Part shown: in pieces, positions 24,223 through 32,969 of the stretch | Layout: the number at the start of each line of letters is the position of its first letter | How positions within the stretch are numbered: the first letter of the stretch is position 1 | The notes under the pieces: model-generated | What the model was told of the DNA's origin: nothing | Database searches by the model: none | The model's input: the letters and a program-made list of their open reading frames with translations, nothing else | Translations under genes and position numbers: made by a program | Source of the DNA: Candidatus Lutacidiplasma silvani | GTDB lineage: Archaea > Thermoplasmatota > Thermoplasmata > Lutacidiplasmatales > UBA184 | Length of the DNA: 64,000 nucleotides | Reading direction: 5' to 3' | Assembly: GCA_022750295.1 (NCBI GenBank) | Contig: JAKIVZ010000003.1 | Location: 62,001 to 126,000 of the forward strand

Positions 24223-25374
24223 ATGAAGCGACCGAGCGCCCTCTGGTGGATCCCGGTGGCAGCCGCCCTGCTGCTGCTGGTCCCCCTCGCCGCGTCCGCC
24301 CAAACGACGACCTCGCCTCCCATCTCGGCGTCCCCCCTCGGCGCCGGCGGTTCGGTGTTCGTGATGTCGAACGCCGTCGCCGGCAACGTCGTGATCGCCT
24401 ACCACATCGGACCCGGCGGCGCCCTCGTCCCGGCGGGCCACTTCGCGACCCGCGGCACCGGCACCGGCGCGAGCCTCGCCGATGCGAACTCCGTCGTCCT
24501 CGCGAAGGACCACCGGTTCCTCCTCGTGGTCAACGCCGGGAGCAACACGGTCACCGTCTTCCGCGTCCACGCGCCGGGATCGGGGAGCCCGCTCCTGACG
24601 TTCGTCGACCGGGCGAGCTCCCGCGGGGTCTCCCCCGTCAGCCTCGCGGTCCACGGGTCCGTCGTGTACGTCCTGAACGCCGGCAACGCGACCGTCGCCG
24701 GCAACGTCGCCGGCTTCCTCCTGGCCGACCACGGGCTGCTGCTCGCCCTCCCGCATTCGGTCGAGCCGCTCAGCACGCGAGCTCCGACCGGCCCGGCCCA
24801 GGTGGGGTTCAACCCCGCCGGCACCGTCCTCGTCGTCACCGAGAAGAACACGAACGAGATCGACACCTACGCCGTCAACGGCTGGGGGATCGCCCAGTCC
24901 CCGACGTTCACGACGTCGAACGGCACCACCCCCTACGGGTTCGCCTTCGACCCGAACGGCGCGCTCCTCGTCAGCGACGCGGCGTCCGACGCCCTCTCCT
25001 CCTACACCGTCGCGAGCTCGGGGGCCCTCACTCTGGTGAGCGGTTCGGTGGCGGACGGCCAGACGGCGCCGTGCTGGGTCGCGGTGACCCCGAACGGGAC
25101 GATCGCGTACACGTCCGACGCCCACAGCAACAACCTCTCGTCGTACGCCGTCGGCCCGGGAGGCGCGCTCACCCTGATCGCCTCGTCCGCGGCCACGACG
25201 GGCGCGGCCGACACCGACCTCGCGATCGCCGGCAGCCACGGACAGTACCTGTTCGTGACCGACGCGGGCGCCGCCGAGGTCCAGGAGTTCCACATCGGGT
25301 CGGCGGGGGGCCTCACCCTGCTCGAGACGGTTTCGGCGCTGCCGAGCACCGTGGAGGGGATGGCGGCGTTCTGA
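24223..25374 (+). CDS. secreted lactonase-like beta-propeller protein
   Basis: A 383-residue exported protein. Starts MKRPSALWWIPVAAALLLLV with a signal peptide cleaved near ASAQ. The mature part is a seven-bladed propeller of the YVTN/6-phosphogluconolactonase-like type: blades read VFRVHAPGSGSP, GFLLADHG, VNAGSNTVTVF, FAFDPNGALLVSD, VAVTPNGTIAYTSDAHSNN and YLFVTDAGAAEVQEFHIG. No C-terminal anchor, so probably released or held through partners. Lactonase chemistry is not shown; binding or scaffold roles are equally possible. The start at 24223 is preferred over an upstream in-frame ATG because the signal peptide follows it directly. Confidence 0.8.
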   Translation: MKRPSALWWIPVAAALLLLVPLAASAQTTTSPPISASPLGAGGSVFVMSNAVAGNVVIAYHIGPGGALVPAGHFATRGTGTGASLADANSVVLAKDHRFLLVVNAGSNTVTVFRVHAPGSGSPLLTFVDRASSRGVSPVSLAVHGSVVYVLNAGNATVAGNVAGFLLADHGLLLALPHSVEPLSTRAPTGPAQVGFNPAGTVLVVTEKNTNEIDTYAVNGWGIAQSPTFTTSNGTTPYGFAFDPNGALLVSDAASDALSSYTVASSGALTLVSGSVADGQTAPCWVAVTPNGTIAYTSDAHSNNLSSYAVGPGGALTLIASSAATTGAADTDLAIAGSHGQYLFVTDAGAAEVQEFHIGSAGGLTLLETVSALPSTVEGMAAF

Positions 25375-25447
25375 GGTCGACGGCCCACCCCGCCGCGACG
25401 GAGGGGAGTTCCCTGATAAGGAGCGGGCCGCTCGGCCGGGACGCGCC

Positions 25448-25807
25448 ATGAGTCCCGGCTTCCGCTCCCTGATGTGGTACGTCCTCTTCGGCACCCGCGG
25501 CGGGCCGAACCGCCGCCGGATCCTCGACGAACTCCTTCGCTCCCCCGCCAACGCCCACCAGTTGGCGGGGGCGCTCTCCCTCGACTACCGGACCGTCCGG
25601 CACCACCTTCGGCTCCTCGAACAGAGCGGCGCCGTGGTCCGCCCGGTCGGGGACGCGTACGCGACGCCGTACGAGATCGCCGACTCCGCGGCCGCGTACC
25701 TCGAGACCCTGGACGGATCGCCGGCGTCGGCGAATCCCCGCCCCGGTCCCGTGGTCGCTCGTCCCTCCGCGCGCCCCGACGCAACGGCGACGGGAGGCCG
25801 GCGATGA
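25448..25807 (+). CDS. winged-helix regulator (ArsR-like)
   Basis: A 119-residue protein. Residues 5-75 are a winged helix (RRRILDELLRSPANAHQLAGAL, LDYRTVRHHLRLLEQSGAVVR, then a wing with GDAYATPYEIA). The C-terminal 45 residues are disordered and Pro/Arg-rich. The stop overlaps the start of the next gene by four bases (ATGA), so the pair is an operon. No metal-binding Cys pair is visible, so the signal is unknown. Similar wHTH plus small membrane protein pairs are common in archaea; the membrane partner may be the sensor or the regulated target. Confidence 0.8.
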   Translation: MSPGFRSLMWYVLFGTRGGPNRRRILDELLRSPANAHQLAGALSLDYRTVRHHLRLLEQSGAVVRPVGDAYATPYEIADSAAAYLETLDGSPASANPRPGPVVARPSARPDATATGGRR

Positions 25808-26091
25808 GCGACCTCCTGATGGAGGCGAGCGTCGCCCTCGGGCTCGTCAGCATCGTCCTCGCCGGCGGCCTCTTCCTGCTCTACCGCCGGATCTACGCGC
25901 AGACCCAGACCGGGTTCGGCCTCGCCCTCCTCGTCTTCGCCGGGGCGTTCGTCGTCCAGAGCGCGCTCACCGTCTACTCGTACCTCGCCGCGATGCCGAT
26001 CATTCCGGATTCGTTCGCGCCGTTCCTGTTCGGGATCGGGCTCTGCGAGGCGACCGGCCTGGCGGCGGTCGTCTGGACCGCGTCCCGGTAG
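25804..26091 (+). CDS. small three-helix membrane protein
   Basis: A 95-residue membrane protein starting MSDLLMEASVALG, with helices at about 7-26, 37-60 and 68-90 (ALLVFAGAFVVQSALTVYSY in the middle). It is translationally coupled to the winged-helix gene. Unknown function; may be a membrane partner of that regulator. Confidence 0.7.
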   Translation: MSDLLMEASVALGLVSIVLAGGLFLLYRRIYAQTQTGFGLALLVFAGAFVVQSALTVYSYLAAMPIIPDSFAPFLFGIGLCEATGLAAVVWTASR

Positions 26092-26133
26092 GCTCTGCTG
26101 CCGCGGGGAGGCGGACGGGCGACCGCGCCCGGT

Positions 26134-27222
26134 TCACCCCGAGGGAGGTTCGCGGAGTCCGGCGGCGATCCCGCGGGCCAGGACCAGAGTGAGGGGACCC
26201 CATCGGAGGTCCCGCCGCAGAACGAACGCGACCTGCTGGGCGAGGAGGAACCCCATCGCGTGGCGAAGCGCCGTGAACCGGGTCGCGACCGAGTCCCCGT
26301 GGAGACGGCGCTCGTACACGAACCAGTCGTGGACCTCGAAGAACAACCGCTCGGCATCGACCGAGTGCTCGGCCCAGAACGCCCGGGTCCCCGGGGGGTC
26401 GACGTCGTGGCGGATGAACGCCGAGGTATCCGCCCAGACGGCCCAGCCGGCCCGTTTGAGCCGTTGGCAAAAGTCGCCCGAGCTCCCGATCGGCAGGCGG
26501 GGGTCGAACCCGCCGACCTCCCTCGCCGCCTCGGTCCGAACGAGCGAGGCGTTCGGGAGCGCATCGGTCGGCAGGAGCCGGTTCTCGAGCTCCGCCGAGC
26601 GGAGGCGGTTCCGCCCGAGGAGGTCGTACCCCCACCGACCGGGAAGGAACGGGGTCGCGTACACCCAGACGAGGTCGGGAGACCGGTGATAGAGGACGGC
26701 GACTTGCAGGGCCCCGACGCGGGCGTCCGAGCGGATCCGGCCGAGCGGCTCCGCGATCGTGGACGGGTCGACGAGGTTGTCGTCGTCGATGAAGTACACG
26801 AACTCGGTCTCGACCCGGGCGAGGCCGGCGTTCTTGGCCTCGGAGATGAAGACCCGGCGGGGGAGTTTCCAATGGTCGATCGAAAGGGCCGGAAACTCGG
26901 CCGCGAAATCCGGCGGGGCGCCGGAGTCGTCAACGATCACGATCCGGCGCGGTCGGGGGCACCCGTCCCGTAGGAACGAACCGAGGAGGGCCCGGACCCG
27001 CTCGGGGCGGTCGTGGGTGACCGTGAGGACGGTCAGGTCGTCGGCGGTCTCGACCGTCGCTGCTCCCCGGGGTCGGCGGACGTCGTTCCGGAGCGGCCCC
27101 GCACCTTCGAGTCGATCCCCCGACACCGCGCCTTCCGGCCCACGTCGTGGGGAACACCCCCCTCCTTTTGGAGGCGCGGGGCCGCGCGAGCGGCCCCGCG
27201 TGAGGTCGGCCGCGGACCCCAT
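26134..27222 (-). CDS. glycosyltransferase family 2
   Basis: A 362-residue GT-A glycosyltransferase, rhamnosyl/galactofuranosyl-transferase-like. After a ~60-residue basic, disordered N-terminus come VLTVTHDRPERVRALL, RIVIVDDSG (first Asp pair), ISEAKNAGLARVETEFVYFIDDDN (metal-binding DDD, split in motif form), PNASLVRTEAAREVGGFD and GDFCQRLKRAGW. The N-terminal extension may be false: a GTG at 27126 gives a shorter protein. No membrane segment except a weak C-terminal one. Probably adds sugars to surface glycans or lipids. Divergent from the glyoxalase-like gene. Confidence 0.85.
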   Translation of the reverse strand: MGSAADLTRGRSRGPAPPKGGGCSPRRGPEGAVSGDRLEGAGPLRNDVRRPRGAATVETADDLTVLTVTHDRPERVRALLGSFLRDGCPRPRRIVIVDDSGAPPDFAAEFPALSIDHWKLPRRVFISEAKNAGLARVETEFVYFIDDDNLVDPSTIAEPLGRIRSDARVGALQVAVLYHRSPDLVWVYATPFLPGRWGYDLLGRNRLRSAELENRLLPTDALPNASLVRTEAAREVGGFDPRLPIGSSGDFCQRLKRAGWAVWADTSAFIRHDVDPPGTRAFWAEHSVDAERLFFEVHDWFVYERRLHGDSVATRFTALRHAMGFLLAQQVAFVLRRDLRWGPLTLVLARGIAAGLREPPSG

Positions 27223-27256
27223 CAGGGATTAGATGGGGCCGGCCGTGCCCCGCTCG

Positions 27257-27754
27257 ATGGAGCTCCTGTCCCCGGGGATCCGGGTGACCCAGCTCGACCG
27301 TTCGCTCCGATTCTACACGAAGACCCTTGGCCTTCGGGAAGTCCGGCGCGGCGACACCCGGTCCTGGGGCGGGGGGATCCGGGTCCTGCTCGAGGACCCC
27401 AAGTCCCGCCAGCGGGTCGAGCTGAACTGGTACCCGAAGGGCTCGATCTTCCATGGGCCGTTCCGGCCCGGGGACGCGCTCGACCATCTCGACTTCGACC
27501 TGGGGCCGGTCCCGGTCTCCGCGCCGGAGCGGGCGTACCGGCGTCTTCTCCGGGGCGGCGCCCGCGCGACCCGGTATCATGCCGCGACGACCGCCGGCTG
27601 GATGGCGAGCGCCATCGACCCGAACGGCATCTGGATCGTCCTGACCCGCCGGCCTACGCCCAAGGAACAGCGGGCGATGGAGGCGGTGGACACCGCTCCG
27701 GTTTCGACGGCCGCGGGTTCCCCCGGAACCCGTCGCCGGCGGGCGAAGGCGTAG
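27257..27754 (+). CDS. VOC (glyoxalase/bleomycin-resistance) family protein
   Basis: A ~165-residue protein of the vicinal-oxygen-chelate fold. Two paired beta-alpha-beta modules: PGIRVTQLDRSLRFYTKTLGL then GIRVLLEDPKSRQRVELNWY, and ALDHLDFDLGPV then ASAIDPNGIWIVLTRR. Putative metal ligands are the His of DHLDF and the Glu of RVELNWY. The C-terminal 30 residues are disordered. Reaction unknown. The ATG at 27257 is chosen because the fold begins directly after it; an ATG at 27233 would leave only 10 bp to the divergent gene. Confidence 0.8.
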   Translation: MELLSPGIRVTQLDRSLRFYTKTLGLREVRRGDTRSWGGGIRVLLEDPKSRQRVELNWYPKGSIFHGPFRPGDALDHLDFDLGPVPVSAPERAYRRLLRGGARATRYHAATTAGWMASAIDPNGIWIVLTRRPTPKEQRAMEAVDTAPVSTAAGSPGTRRRRAKA

Positions 27755-27767
27755 GCGGCCCGAGGCC

Positions 27768-28163
27768 ATGGCGAGCGAGGTCGTCCCCCGCCTCTTCGTC
27801 GGCGGCCGGCCCGACGCGGCCCGGTTCCCCGGAGTTCGGCTCTCGGTGCTCGAAGACCTCGGGGACCCGACCCCGGCCGAAGTTCGGATCCCGATCCTGG
27901 TCGCCGAGCGAGGGGGCGCGGACCGACACGCGCTCGACCGGGTGGCCGACGTAATCGAGCGGGCGCTCCGCGGCGACCGCCCGGTGTTGGTCTACTGCGG
28001 CCACGGGGTGCGACGGAGCCCGCTCGCGGTCGCGTGGTACCTCCACCGCCGGAGGGGGCTTCCTCTCGATGCGGCGTACGCGGCGCTCCAGGCCGCCCGA
28101 CCCGAGGTCGAGCCGGCCGTCGGGTGGCTCTCCAACTGGGGGGACCTGGTCCGCACCGAGTAG
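27768..28163 (+). CDS. dual-specificity phosphatase-like protein
   Basis: A 131-residue protein-phosphatase fold. It starts MASEVVPRLFVGGRPDA and has the CX5R loop YCGHGVRRSPLAVAWYL, with catalytic Cys, Arg and following Ser. The usual His before the Cys is Tyr. The general-acid Asp may be in VLEDLGDP. C-terminal helices LDAAYAALQAARPEVEP are typical of the family. Likely removes phosphate from proteins or from small substrates. It follows the VOC gene by 13 bp, same strand. Confidence 0.85.
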   Translation: MASEVVPRLFVGGRPDAARFPGVRLSVLEDLGDPTPAEVRIPILVAERGGADRHALDRVADVIERALRGDRPVLVYCGHGVRRSPLAVAWYLHRRRGLPLDAAYAALQAARPEVEPAVGWLSNWGDLVRTE

Positions 28164-28172
28164 CGGCGAAGG

Positions 28173-28517
28173 TCACTCCGTCGCCCGGCGCCGGAGCCGT
28201 TCCGGGTCGGCGAGGAGCGCGTCCCACGCCTTCCGGGTCTCGCCGATCGGCGAGCTCCGGACCGCGACGAGGATCGCGTCGGCGGTCCCGTCGCTCCACT
28301 CGAGGAACGCCTGCGGGATGACGTAGTCGTCCTTCCACGCCCCGAACGCACGGACGAGCCGGTCGGCCTCGTCCTCCGAAGCCGGGAGATCGATGTCGAG
28401 GAGTCGGAACGGAACGCCGAGCCGCTTCGCGAGCACGGGGGCCCGGTCGGTCGAGGTCGGGACGCAGTACGGGCACCACGAGGCGGAGACGAGGGTCAGC
28501 CGGATCGGTTCCGCCAT
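28173..28517 (-). CDS. thioredoxin-like protein
   Basis: A 114-residue thioredoxin-fold protein beginning MAEPIRLTLVSASWCPYC. The CPYC active site (glutaredoxin-like dithiol) follows the first strand; FRLLDIDLPASEDEADRL and the cis-Pro loop YVIPQAFLEW complete the fold. No signal peptide, so cytosolic. Probably a thiol-disulphide reductant; partner unknown. Convergent with the phosphatase gene, 9 bp between stops. Confidence 0.85.
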   Translation of the reverse strand: MAEPIRLTLVSASWCPYCVPTSTDRAPVLAKRLGVPFRLLDIDLPASEDEADRLVRAFGAWKDDYVIPQAFLEWSDGTADAILVAVRSSPIGETRKAWDALLADPERLRRRATE

Positions 28518-28617
28518 CGGTCCCCTCCTCCGACGACCGATGCCGCCGAGTCGCCATATCGGTGTCGCGGGCGCTGGCGTAGGGACCACCAAATAGCCCC
28601 CCGAGGTGGCCTCGCCG

Positions 28618-28920
28618 ATGCCGACGAAGCCCCGAGCGCCCCGTCACCGGCGGACGCGACCCCCCCCCCGGCGACGCCCGGCGCCGACGCCGTCGGCCGT
28701 GCCCCGGCCCGCGAACCTCCCGCTCGCGACCGCGCCCACGGGCCACCTGGTCTGCCGGTCGTGCGGGCGGATCGTCCGGCTCGAGCTCGCCGAAGGGGAC
28801 GGGCCGAACCTCGCGGCGTTCGCCGACCGGCGGCCGGACGGCTGGTCCGCCGAATCGGTGAGCCTCACCGTTACGGGACTCTGCGCCGCCTGCCGTGCAG
28901 GACCGGCCCCCCCGCCGTAG
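28618..28920 (+). CDS. stand-alone Fur-type zinc/dimerisation domain, no winged helix
   Basis: A 100-residue protein. Residues 1-40 are a Pro/Arg-rich disordered tail. Residues 42-98 match the C-terminal domain of Fur/PerR regulators: GHLVCRSCGRIVRLEL, then GWSAESVSLTVTGLCAACRAG, with the two CxxC pairs of the structural zinc site. The N-terminal winged helix that all true Fur proteins use to bind DNA is absent. It may bind metal, modulate a full-length Fur by mixed dimers, or contact nucleic acid through the basic tail; all inference. The ATG at 28618 suits a TATA-like aaatag at 28591-28596 better than the GTG at 28606. It is followed by the dehydrogenase gene 19 bp on. Confidence 0.6.
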   Translation: MPTKPRAPRHRRTRPPPRRRPAPTPSAVPRPANLPLATAPTGHLVCRSCGRIVRLELAEGDGPNLAAFADRRPDGWSAESVSLTVTGLCAACRAGPAPPP

Positions 28921-28939
28921 AACCGAGTCGTCGAGACCG

Positions 28940-30097
28940 ATGCAGGGCGTCTTCACCGCACCCCGGATCGTCGCCGGCGCCGGGGCGATCGAGGCGCTGA
29001 GCGGCCTCGCCGCCCTCCGCCCGCTCGTGGTCGCCGACCCGGCGATCGCGAAGACGACCGGGGTCCGAAGGGTCGTCGAGGAGCTCGAGAAGACTCCCGA
29101 TGCGGTCGTCACCGCGGTCTCGGACGTCACCGTCGAACCGACCCTCGCCGACGTCGAACGGGGCGTCGCCGCCGTCCGGTCCGCTTCGCCCGACCTGATC
29201 GTCGCGGTCGGCGGCGGGAGCACGATCGACACCGCGAAGGGGCTCTGGGTCCGATTCGTCCGACCGGACGTGGCCCTCGATGCGGTCACCCCGCTCGTCG
29301 AGCTCGGACTCCGCGCCCGGACCGGGTTCGCGGCGATCCCGACCACGAGCGGGAGCGGCAGCGAAGCGACGTGGACGGCCGAGCTCAGGGCCGACGACGG
29401 CCGGCCGGTCGACCTCGCCACGCGCGAGCTCGTGCCGGACTGGGCCCTGCTCGATGCCTCCCTCGCGGCCTCGGCCCCCGCGACGGCCCGGGCCGACGCC
29501 GCGGCCGACCTCCTCGGTCACGCGGTCGAGGCGCTGGGGTCGGAGTGGGCGAACGCGTTCTCCGACGCCGCCGGCCGGGACGCGCTCGCGACGGCCCTCA
29601 CCGTCCTCCCGAAGCTCGCGAAGCATCCCGACGACGACGACGCCCGCAGCGCGCTCCACCACGCCGCGACGCTCGCGGGTCTCGCCGCGTCGAACGCCCA
29701 GGTCGGGGTCGCCCACGCGCTGGCCCGCGCGCTCCGGCCGTCGACCGGCCTCTCCCACGGCCGACTCGTCGGGATCCTGCTCCCGTACGCGACCGAGTTC
29801 AACTATCCGAGCGCGCGGGACCGGTACGCCCGCCTGGCCGGCCCCCTCGCCCCGCCGCTCGCCCCGAATCGGAGCGCGCTCGCCGAGCGGCTCCGGGCGG
29901 TCCTCGGACCGCTCGGCGTGCCGCGCACGCTCGCCGACGCCGGGGTCGACCGGCTCCGGGCCGATGGGGGCCGGGCGACCGCCATCGCCCGCGCCGCCCG
30001 GACGCCGGCCGCGATCGCGAACCCCCGGGTCCCGTCCGAGGACGAGCTCGGGCGACTGTTGGACGCCGCGTGGGCCGGGACCGCGGTCTCGTTCTGA
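28940..30097 (+). CDS. iron-containing alcohol dehydrogenase family protein
   Basis: A 385-residue group III alcohol dehydrogenase. The N-terminal NAD(P)-binding domain carries DLIVAVGGGSTIDTAKGL. The C-terminal helical metal domain has the usual ligand positions ADLLGHAVEAL (Asp and His), GVAHALARAL (His) and GLSHGRLVGI (His). FAAIPTTSGSGSEATW is the family's substrate/cofactor loop. Starts MQGVFTAPRIVAG; upstream in-frame codons are ignored because they overlap the Fur-like gene. Metal may be Fe or Zn; substrate unknown (aldehyde/alcohol or glycerol-phosphate-like). Confidence 0.88.
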   Translation: MQGVFTAPRIVAGAGAIEALSGLAALRPLVVADPAIAKTTGVRRVVEELEKTPDAVVTAVSDVTVEPTLADVERGVAAVRSASPDLIVAVGGGSTIDTAKGLWVRFVRPDVALDAVTPLVELGLRARTGFAAIPTTSGSGSEATWTAELRADDGRPVDLATRELVPDWALLDASLAASAPATARADAAADLLGHAVEALGSEWANAFSDAAGRDALATALTVLPKLAKHPDDDDARSALHHAATLAGLAASNAQVGVAHALARALRPSTGLSHGRLVGILLPYATEFNYPSARDRYARLAGPLAPPLAPNRSALAERLRAVLGPLGVPRTLADAGVDRLRADGGRATAIARAARTPAAIANPRVPSEDELGRLLDAAWAGTAVSF

Positions 30098-30142
30098 CCG
30101 TCGTCGCGCACCGGACCGGTGGGGGCCGGGGGTCCGGGTGTC

Positions 30143-31204
30143 TCAGGGCGTGGCGACGATCGGGGGAACGGTCGTTCCGCTCTCCCGCTGCGCGACCGCG
30201 TGGTTGATCGCGATCTCGGCGAGGTCGCTCGCGTACGACGCGGAGCGTTCCACGCTCTCGAGGACGTAGGCGAGGGAGACGGCGACCCGGCCGCGCTTCG
30301 TCGCGAGCTCGTGGAGGATCTTCTGCCGCTCCCGGGTCACCCGGTGCGCGGTGTCGACGACCGCGTTCGCGCGGTCGATGTCTCCGGAATCGAGCGCGTC
30401 GAGCGCCTCGGAGAGGCCGTTCGCGGCGATCGCGTGGAGCTTGTCGAGGGAGTCGACGACCGCCTGGGGCGGCTCCTCCTTCCCGAGCATATCGATCGTC
30501 TCCGCAATCTTCACCGCGTGGTCGGCGATCCGCTCGAGGACCCGGGAGGCGAGGAGGAACGTCGCGCAGTCCGGCAGCGTGAGGCCGAGGCTCGTCAGGG
30601 TCCGGGCGTCCCGGAGCGCGGTCGTCACCTGCTTCTCCACGAACCAGTGGAGCCGGTCGACCTCCCAGTCCCGCTCGACGACGTCCTTCGCGATCGATGG
30701 GTCGCGGGTGTGGAAGGCGGCCATCGCGTCGGTCTGCATCGCCCGGACCATCTGGTGCATCCGCCGGATGACCGAGGGGATCGGGAGCGGGTTCGCCCCG
30801 ACGACGTCCTGGAGGACGACCGCGTCGCCCGTCTCTTCGAGGATCTCGGGGCCGATCATCCGCTGCGCGAAGCCGCGGACGACGTTCCGGGTCTTCGGGC
30901 TCATCCGGCCCGGCGTCCGGACCTCGAGGAGCGGGGCCCCCGCGATGTACTCCGCGATGAGCCGGCGGAACAGGTGGTCCTCGTCCATGTCGTTCGTGAC
31001 CTCGACCGTCCGCTTCACCCCCTCCGAGCGGGGACCTTCGTCCGCGTAGAGGGTGAGGGACCCATCCGAGCGGGGCGAGAACAGGAGGACGTCCCCCTCG
31101 TGGAGGCCCCGGCTCGTCACCCAGTTCTTGGGCAACGAGACGATGAACGTCGATCCACCGGTCTTCTGGATCCGACGACCGTGGAACCCGCCGGTGCTCC
31201 GCAT
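30143..31204 (-). CDS. AbrB-PhoU fusion regulator (first copy)
   Basis: A 353-residue archaeal-type regulator. Residues 8-50 are a SpoVT/AbrB-like swapped-hairpin DNA-binding domain (RRIQKTGGSTFIVSLPKNWV, GDVLLFSPRSDGSLTLYAD). The rest is two PhoU three-helix bundles with E/D-rich metal-binding motifs (ASRVLERIADHAVKIAETI and SVERSASYASDLAEIAIN). PhoU domains dampen phosphate uptake. This copy is not next to pst genes; it lies beside the alcohol dehydrogenase. Leaderless ATG at 31204 with a TATA box inside a 15-bp palindrome. A second copy heads the pst cluster at 52774. Confidence 0.88.
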   Translation of the reverse strand: MRSTGGFHGRRIQKTGGSTFIVSLPKNWVTSRGLHEGDVLLFSPRSDGSLTLYADEGPRSEGVKRTVEVTNDMDEDHLFRRLIAEYIAGAPLLEVRTPGRMSPKTRNVVRGFAQRMIGPEILEETGDAVVLQDVVGANPLPIPSVIRRMHQMVRAMQTDAMAAFHTRDPSIAKDVVERDWEVDRLHWFVEKQVTTALRDARTLTSLGLTLPDCATFLLASRVLERIADHAVKIAETIDMLGKEEPPQAVVDSLDKLHAIAANGLSEALDALDSGDIDRANAVVDTAHRVTRERQKILHELATKRGRVAVSLAYVLESVERSASYASDLAEIAINHAVAQRESGTTVPPIVATP

Positions 31205-31225
31205 CTGAGGGGGCGACCACCCATC

Positions 31226-31240
31226 TCTATACTTTATAGA
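31226..31240. promoter_or_regulatory. TATA box within a palindrome, AbrB-PhoU promoter
   Basis: tctata-ctt-tataga, a perfect 15-bp inverted repeat centred 29 bp upstream of the ATG at 31204. The same TCTATA half-site is repeated before the second AbrB-PhoU gene (52710-52747), suggesting a shared operator. Confidence 0.5.
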
Positions 31241-31312
31241 TTTGCGCGTGCGGCCCGTTCCGGGCGAGGAAAACCGACGTCCGGCCGGCGACGGTCCCGC
31301 CCGCGGCGGACG

Positions 31313-31324
31313 TCCTAAATAGGA
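31313..31324 (+). promoter_or_regulatory. promoter-like element of the dehydrogenase operon
   Basis: tcctaaatagga, palindromic AT-rich box ending about 26 bp before the ATG at 31350. Confidence 0.4.
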
Positions 31325-31349
31325 ACGCGGACGCTGGCGAGCCGGACCC

Positions 31350-32969
31350 ATGGACCCCGCGCCCGATCCGCGTCCCGGCGCCGGCGCTCCCGGCCCGGAC
31401 CTTCGGTCGCTGCGGACCCGGTCCACCCGGTACCACCGGCCGAGGGCGCCGTTCTGCGGCGTCGGGTACTGCACGAACTGCCTCGTCCGGGTGAACGGCG
31501 TCCCGAACGTCCGGGCGTGCCGCACCCCGTTCGCCCCGACCGACAGGGTCGAGGTCGAGAACGCTTGGCCGTCGTCCCGCTTCGACCTCCTCGCCGCGTT
31601 CGACGTCGTGTTTCCGCACGGGATCGACACGCTCCGAGGGTTCCGCCGCCCGGCGTTCGCCCGCGGATTCTACCAGCGTGTCGTCCGTCGCCTCGCCGGC
31701 ACGGGCGCGTTGCCCACGCCGACCCGTCCGGTCGGGACCGCGCCGGCCCGCACGATCGAGACCGACGTCGTGATCGTCGGCGCCGGGACCGCCGGACGGG
31801 CGTGCGCCGGGGCCGTGGTCGGGGCCGGCGGACGACCGGTGGTCCTGGAGCGCGAACCCGGCGCGGCCGCGGTCGACGGGGCCGAAGTCGTCGTGGGGAC
31901 CACCGCGGTGTTCCTGCCGCCCCCGGTCCTCGGTCGACCGTTTCCGTTCCAATTGATCGCGAGCGCTCCCGGGGGCTCGGCCACCGAGGTCCACGCCCGG
32001 CGCGTCGTCGTGGCCGTCGGCGGATACGACGCGTCGCTCTGGTTCGCCGGCAGCGACCGGCCGGGCGTCCTCACGGCGGACGGGGCCGAACGGATGCACC
32101 CGGCGAAGCGCCCGGGGTTCCACCGGGCGGTGGTGTTCGGCGGCGGCCCGCGGGCGCTCGAGATGCTGAACCGGTTCCCCGAGCACGTCGACGCCGTGGT
32201 CGCCCCGGGGACGATCGACCCGGACGTGAGCCGCCGCGCGTCGGAGCTCGACATTCCGCTGTACCCTCGTACCCTCGTCCTCGGAGCCCTCGGCCGGTCG
32301 CGGGTCGAACGGGTTCGGCTCACTCGCCGTGGAGGGAGCTCGCCGACGTTCGAGATCCCCGTCGACGCGGTCGTGCTCGCGCACCGGCGACTTCCGCACG
32401 CCCAGCTGTTCTTCCAAGCCGGGGCCCGGATGGCGTGGCGTCCGGACGTCGGCGCGTACTCCCCCGCGATTGGGGCCTGCGGGGAGACGAGCGTACCCGG
32501 ACTCTTCGCCGCCGGCGAGCCGGCCGGGGCGGCCCGTCCGGACGACGCCGTTCGAAGCGGGGAGGTAGCGGGGGCCGCCGTCGTGGCCGGAGGGCCGTCG
32601 CCCTCCCTCCCGGTCGCACCTGCTCCCGAGGGTCGTCACGAGCTCGAGGGGTACTACCAGGAATGGCTCGCCGCCGGACCCGGCCCCGGCAAGGTCGTGG
32701 TCTGCCCGTGCGAGGACGTCCTCCTCCCCGAGCTCCTCGACGCCACCGACCGGGGATACCGCGGGATCGAGGTGATCAAGCGGTACACCGGCCTCGGAAC
32801 CGGGCTCTGCCAGGGCCGCTACTGCCTGCCCGACGCGCTCTTCGTCCTCGCCGCCCGCGAACGAAGACCGGTCCCGGAGGTTGGGTACATCACCCAGCGA
32901 CCGCCCGTGGTGCCGACCTCGCTCGGGGCCCTCGCGGGGCTCCCGGAGCCGGGAGGGCCCCCGCCATGA
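31350..32969 (+). CDS. fused 2Fe-2S/FAD alpha subunit of an HcnAB/SoxA/proline-dehydrogenase-like enzyme
   Basis: A 539-residue flavoprotein. Residues ~40-70 form a [2Fe-2S] domain with four Cys in FCGVGYCTNCLVRVNG plus VRACRTP (HcnA-like). Residues ~130-410 are an FAD-binding domain (VVIVGAGTAGRACAG, late GLFAAGEP). Residues ~440-510 are a BFD-like second iron-sulphur site (VCPCEDVLLPELLDA, GTGLCQGRYCLPDA; C-x-C and C-x4-C). In bacteria HcnA and HcnB are separate; sarcosine oxidase alpha and dye-linked proline dehydrogenase alpha are related. It pairs with the FAD beta subunit overlapping by ATGA. Likely oxidises an amine or amino acid and passes electrons to a membrane acceptor; substrate unknown. 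Confidence 0.82.
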   Translation: MDPAPDPRPGAGAPGPDLRSLRTRSTRYHRPRAPFCGVGYCTNCLVRVNGVPNVRACRTPFAPTDRVEVENAWPSSRFDLLAAFDVVFPHGIDTLRGFRRPAFARGFYQRVVRRLAGTGALPTPTRPVGTAPARTIETDVVIVGAGTAGRACAGAVVGAGGRPVVLEREPGAAAVDGAEVVVGTTAVFLPPPVLGRPFPFQLIASAPGGSATEVHARRVVVAVGGYDASLWFAGSDRPGVLTADGAERMHPAKRPGFHRAVVFGGGPRALEMLNRFPEHVDAVVAPGTIDPDVSRRASELDIPLYPRTLVLGALGRSRVERVRLTRRGGSSPTFEIPVDAVVLAHRRLPHAQLFFQAGARMAWRPDVGAYSPAIGACGETSVPGLFAAGEPAGAARPDDAVRSGEVAGAAVVAGGPSPSLPVAPAPEGRHELEGYYQEWLAAGPGPGKVVVCPCEDVLLPELLDATDRGYRGIEVIKRYTGLGTGLCQGRYCLPDALFVLAARERRPVPEVGYITQRPPVVPTSLGALAGLPEPGGPPP

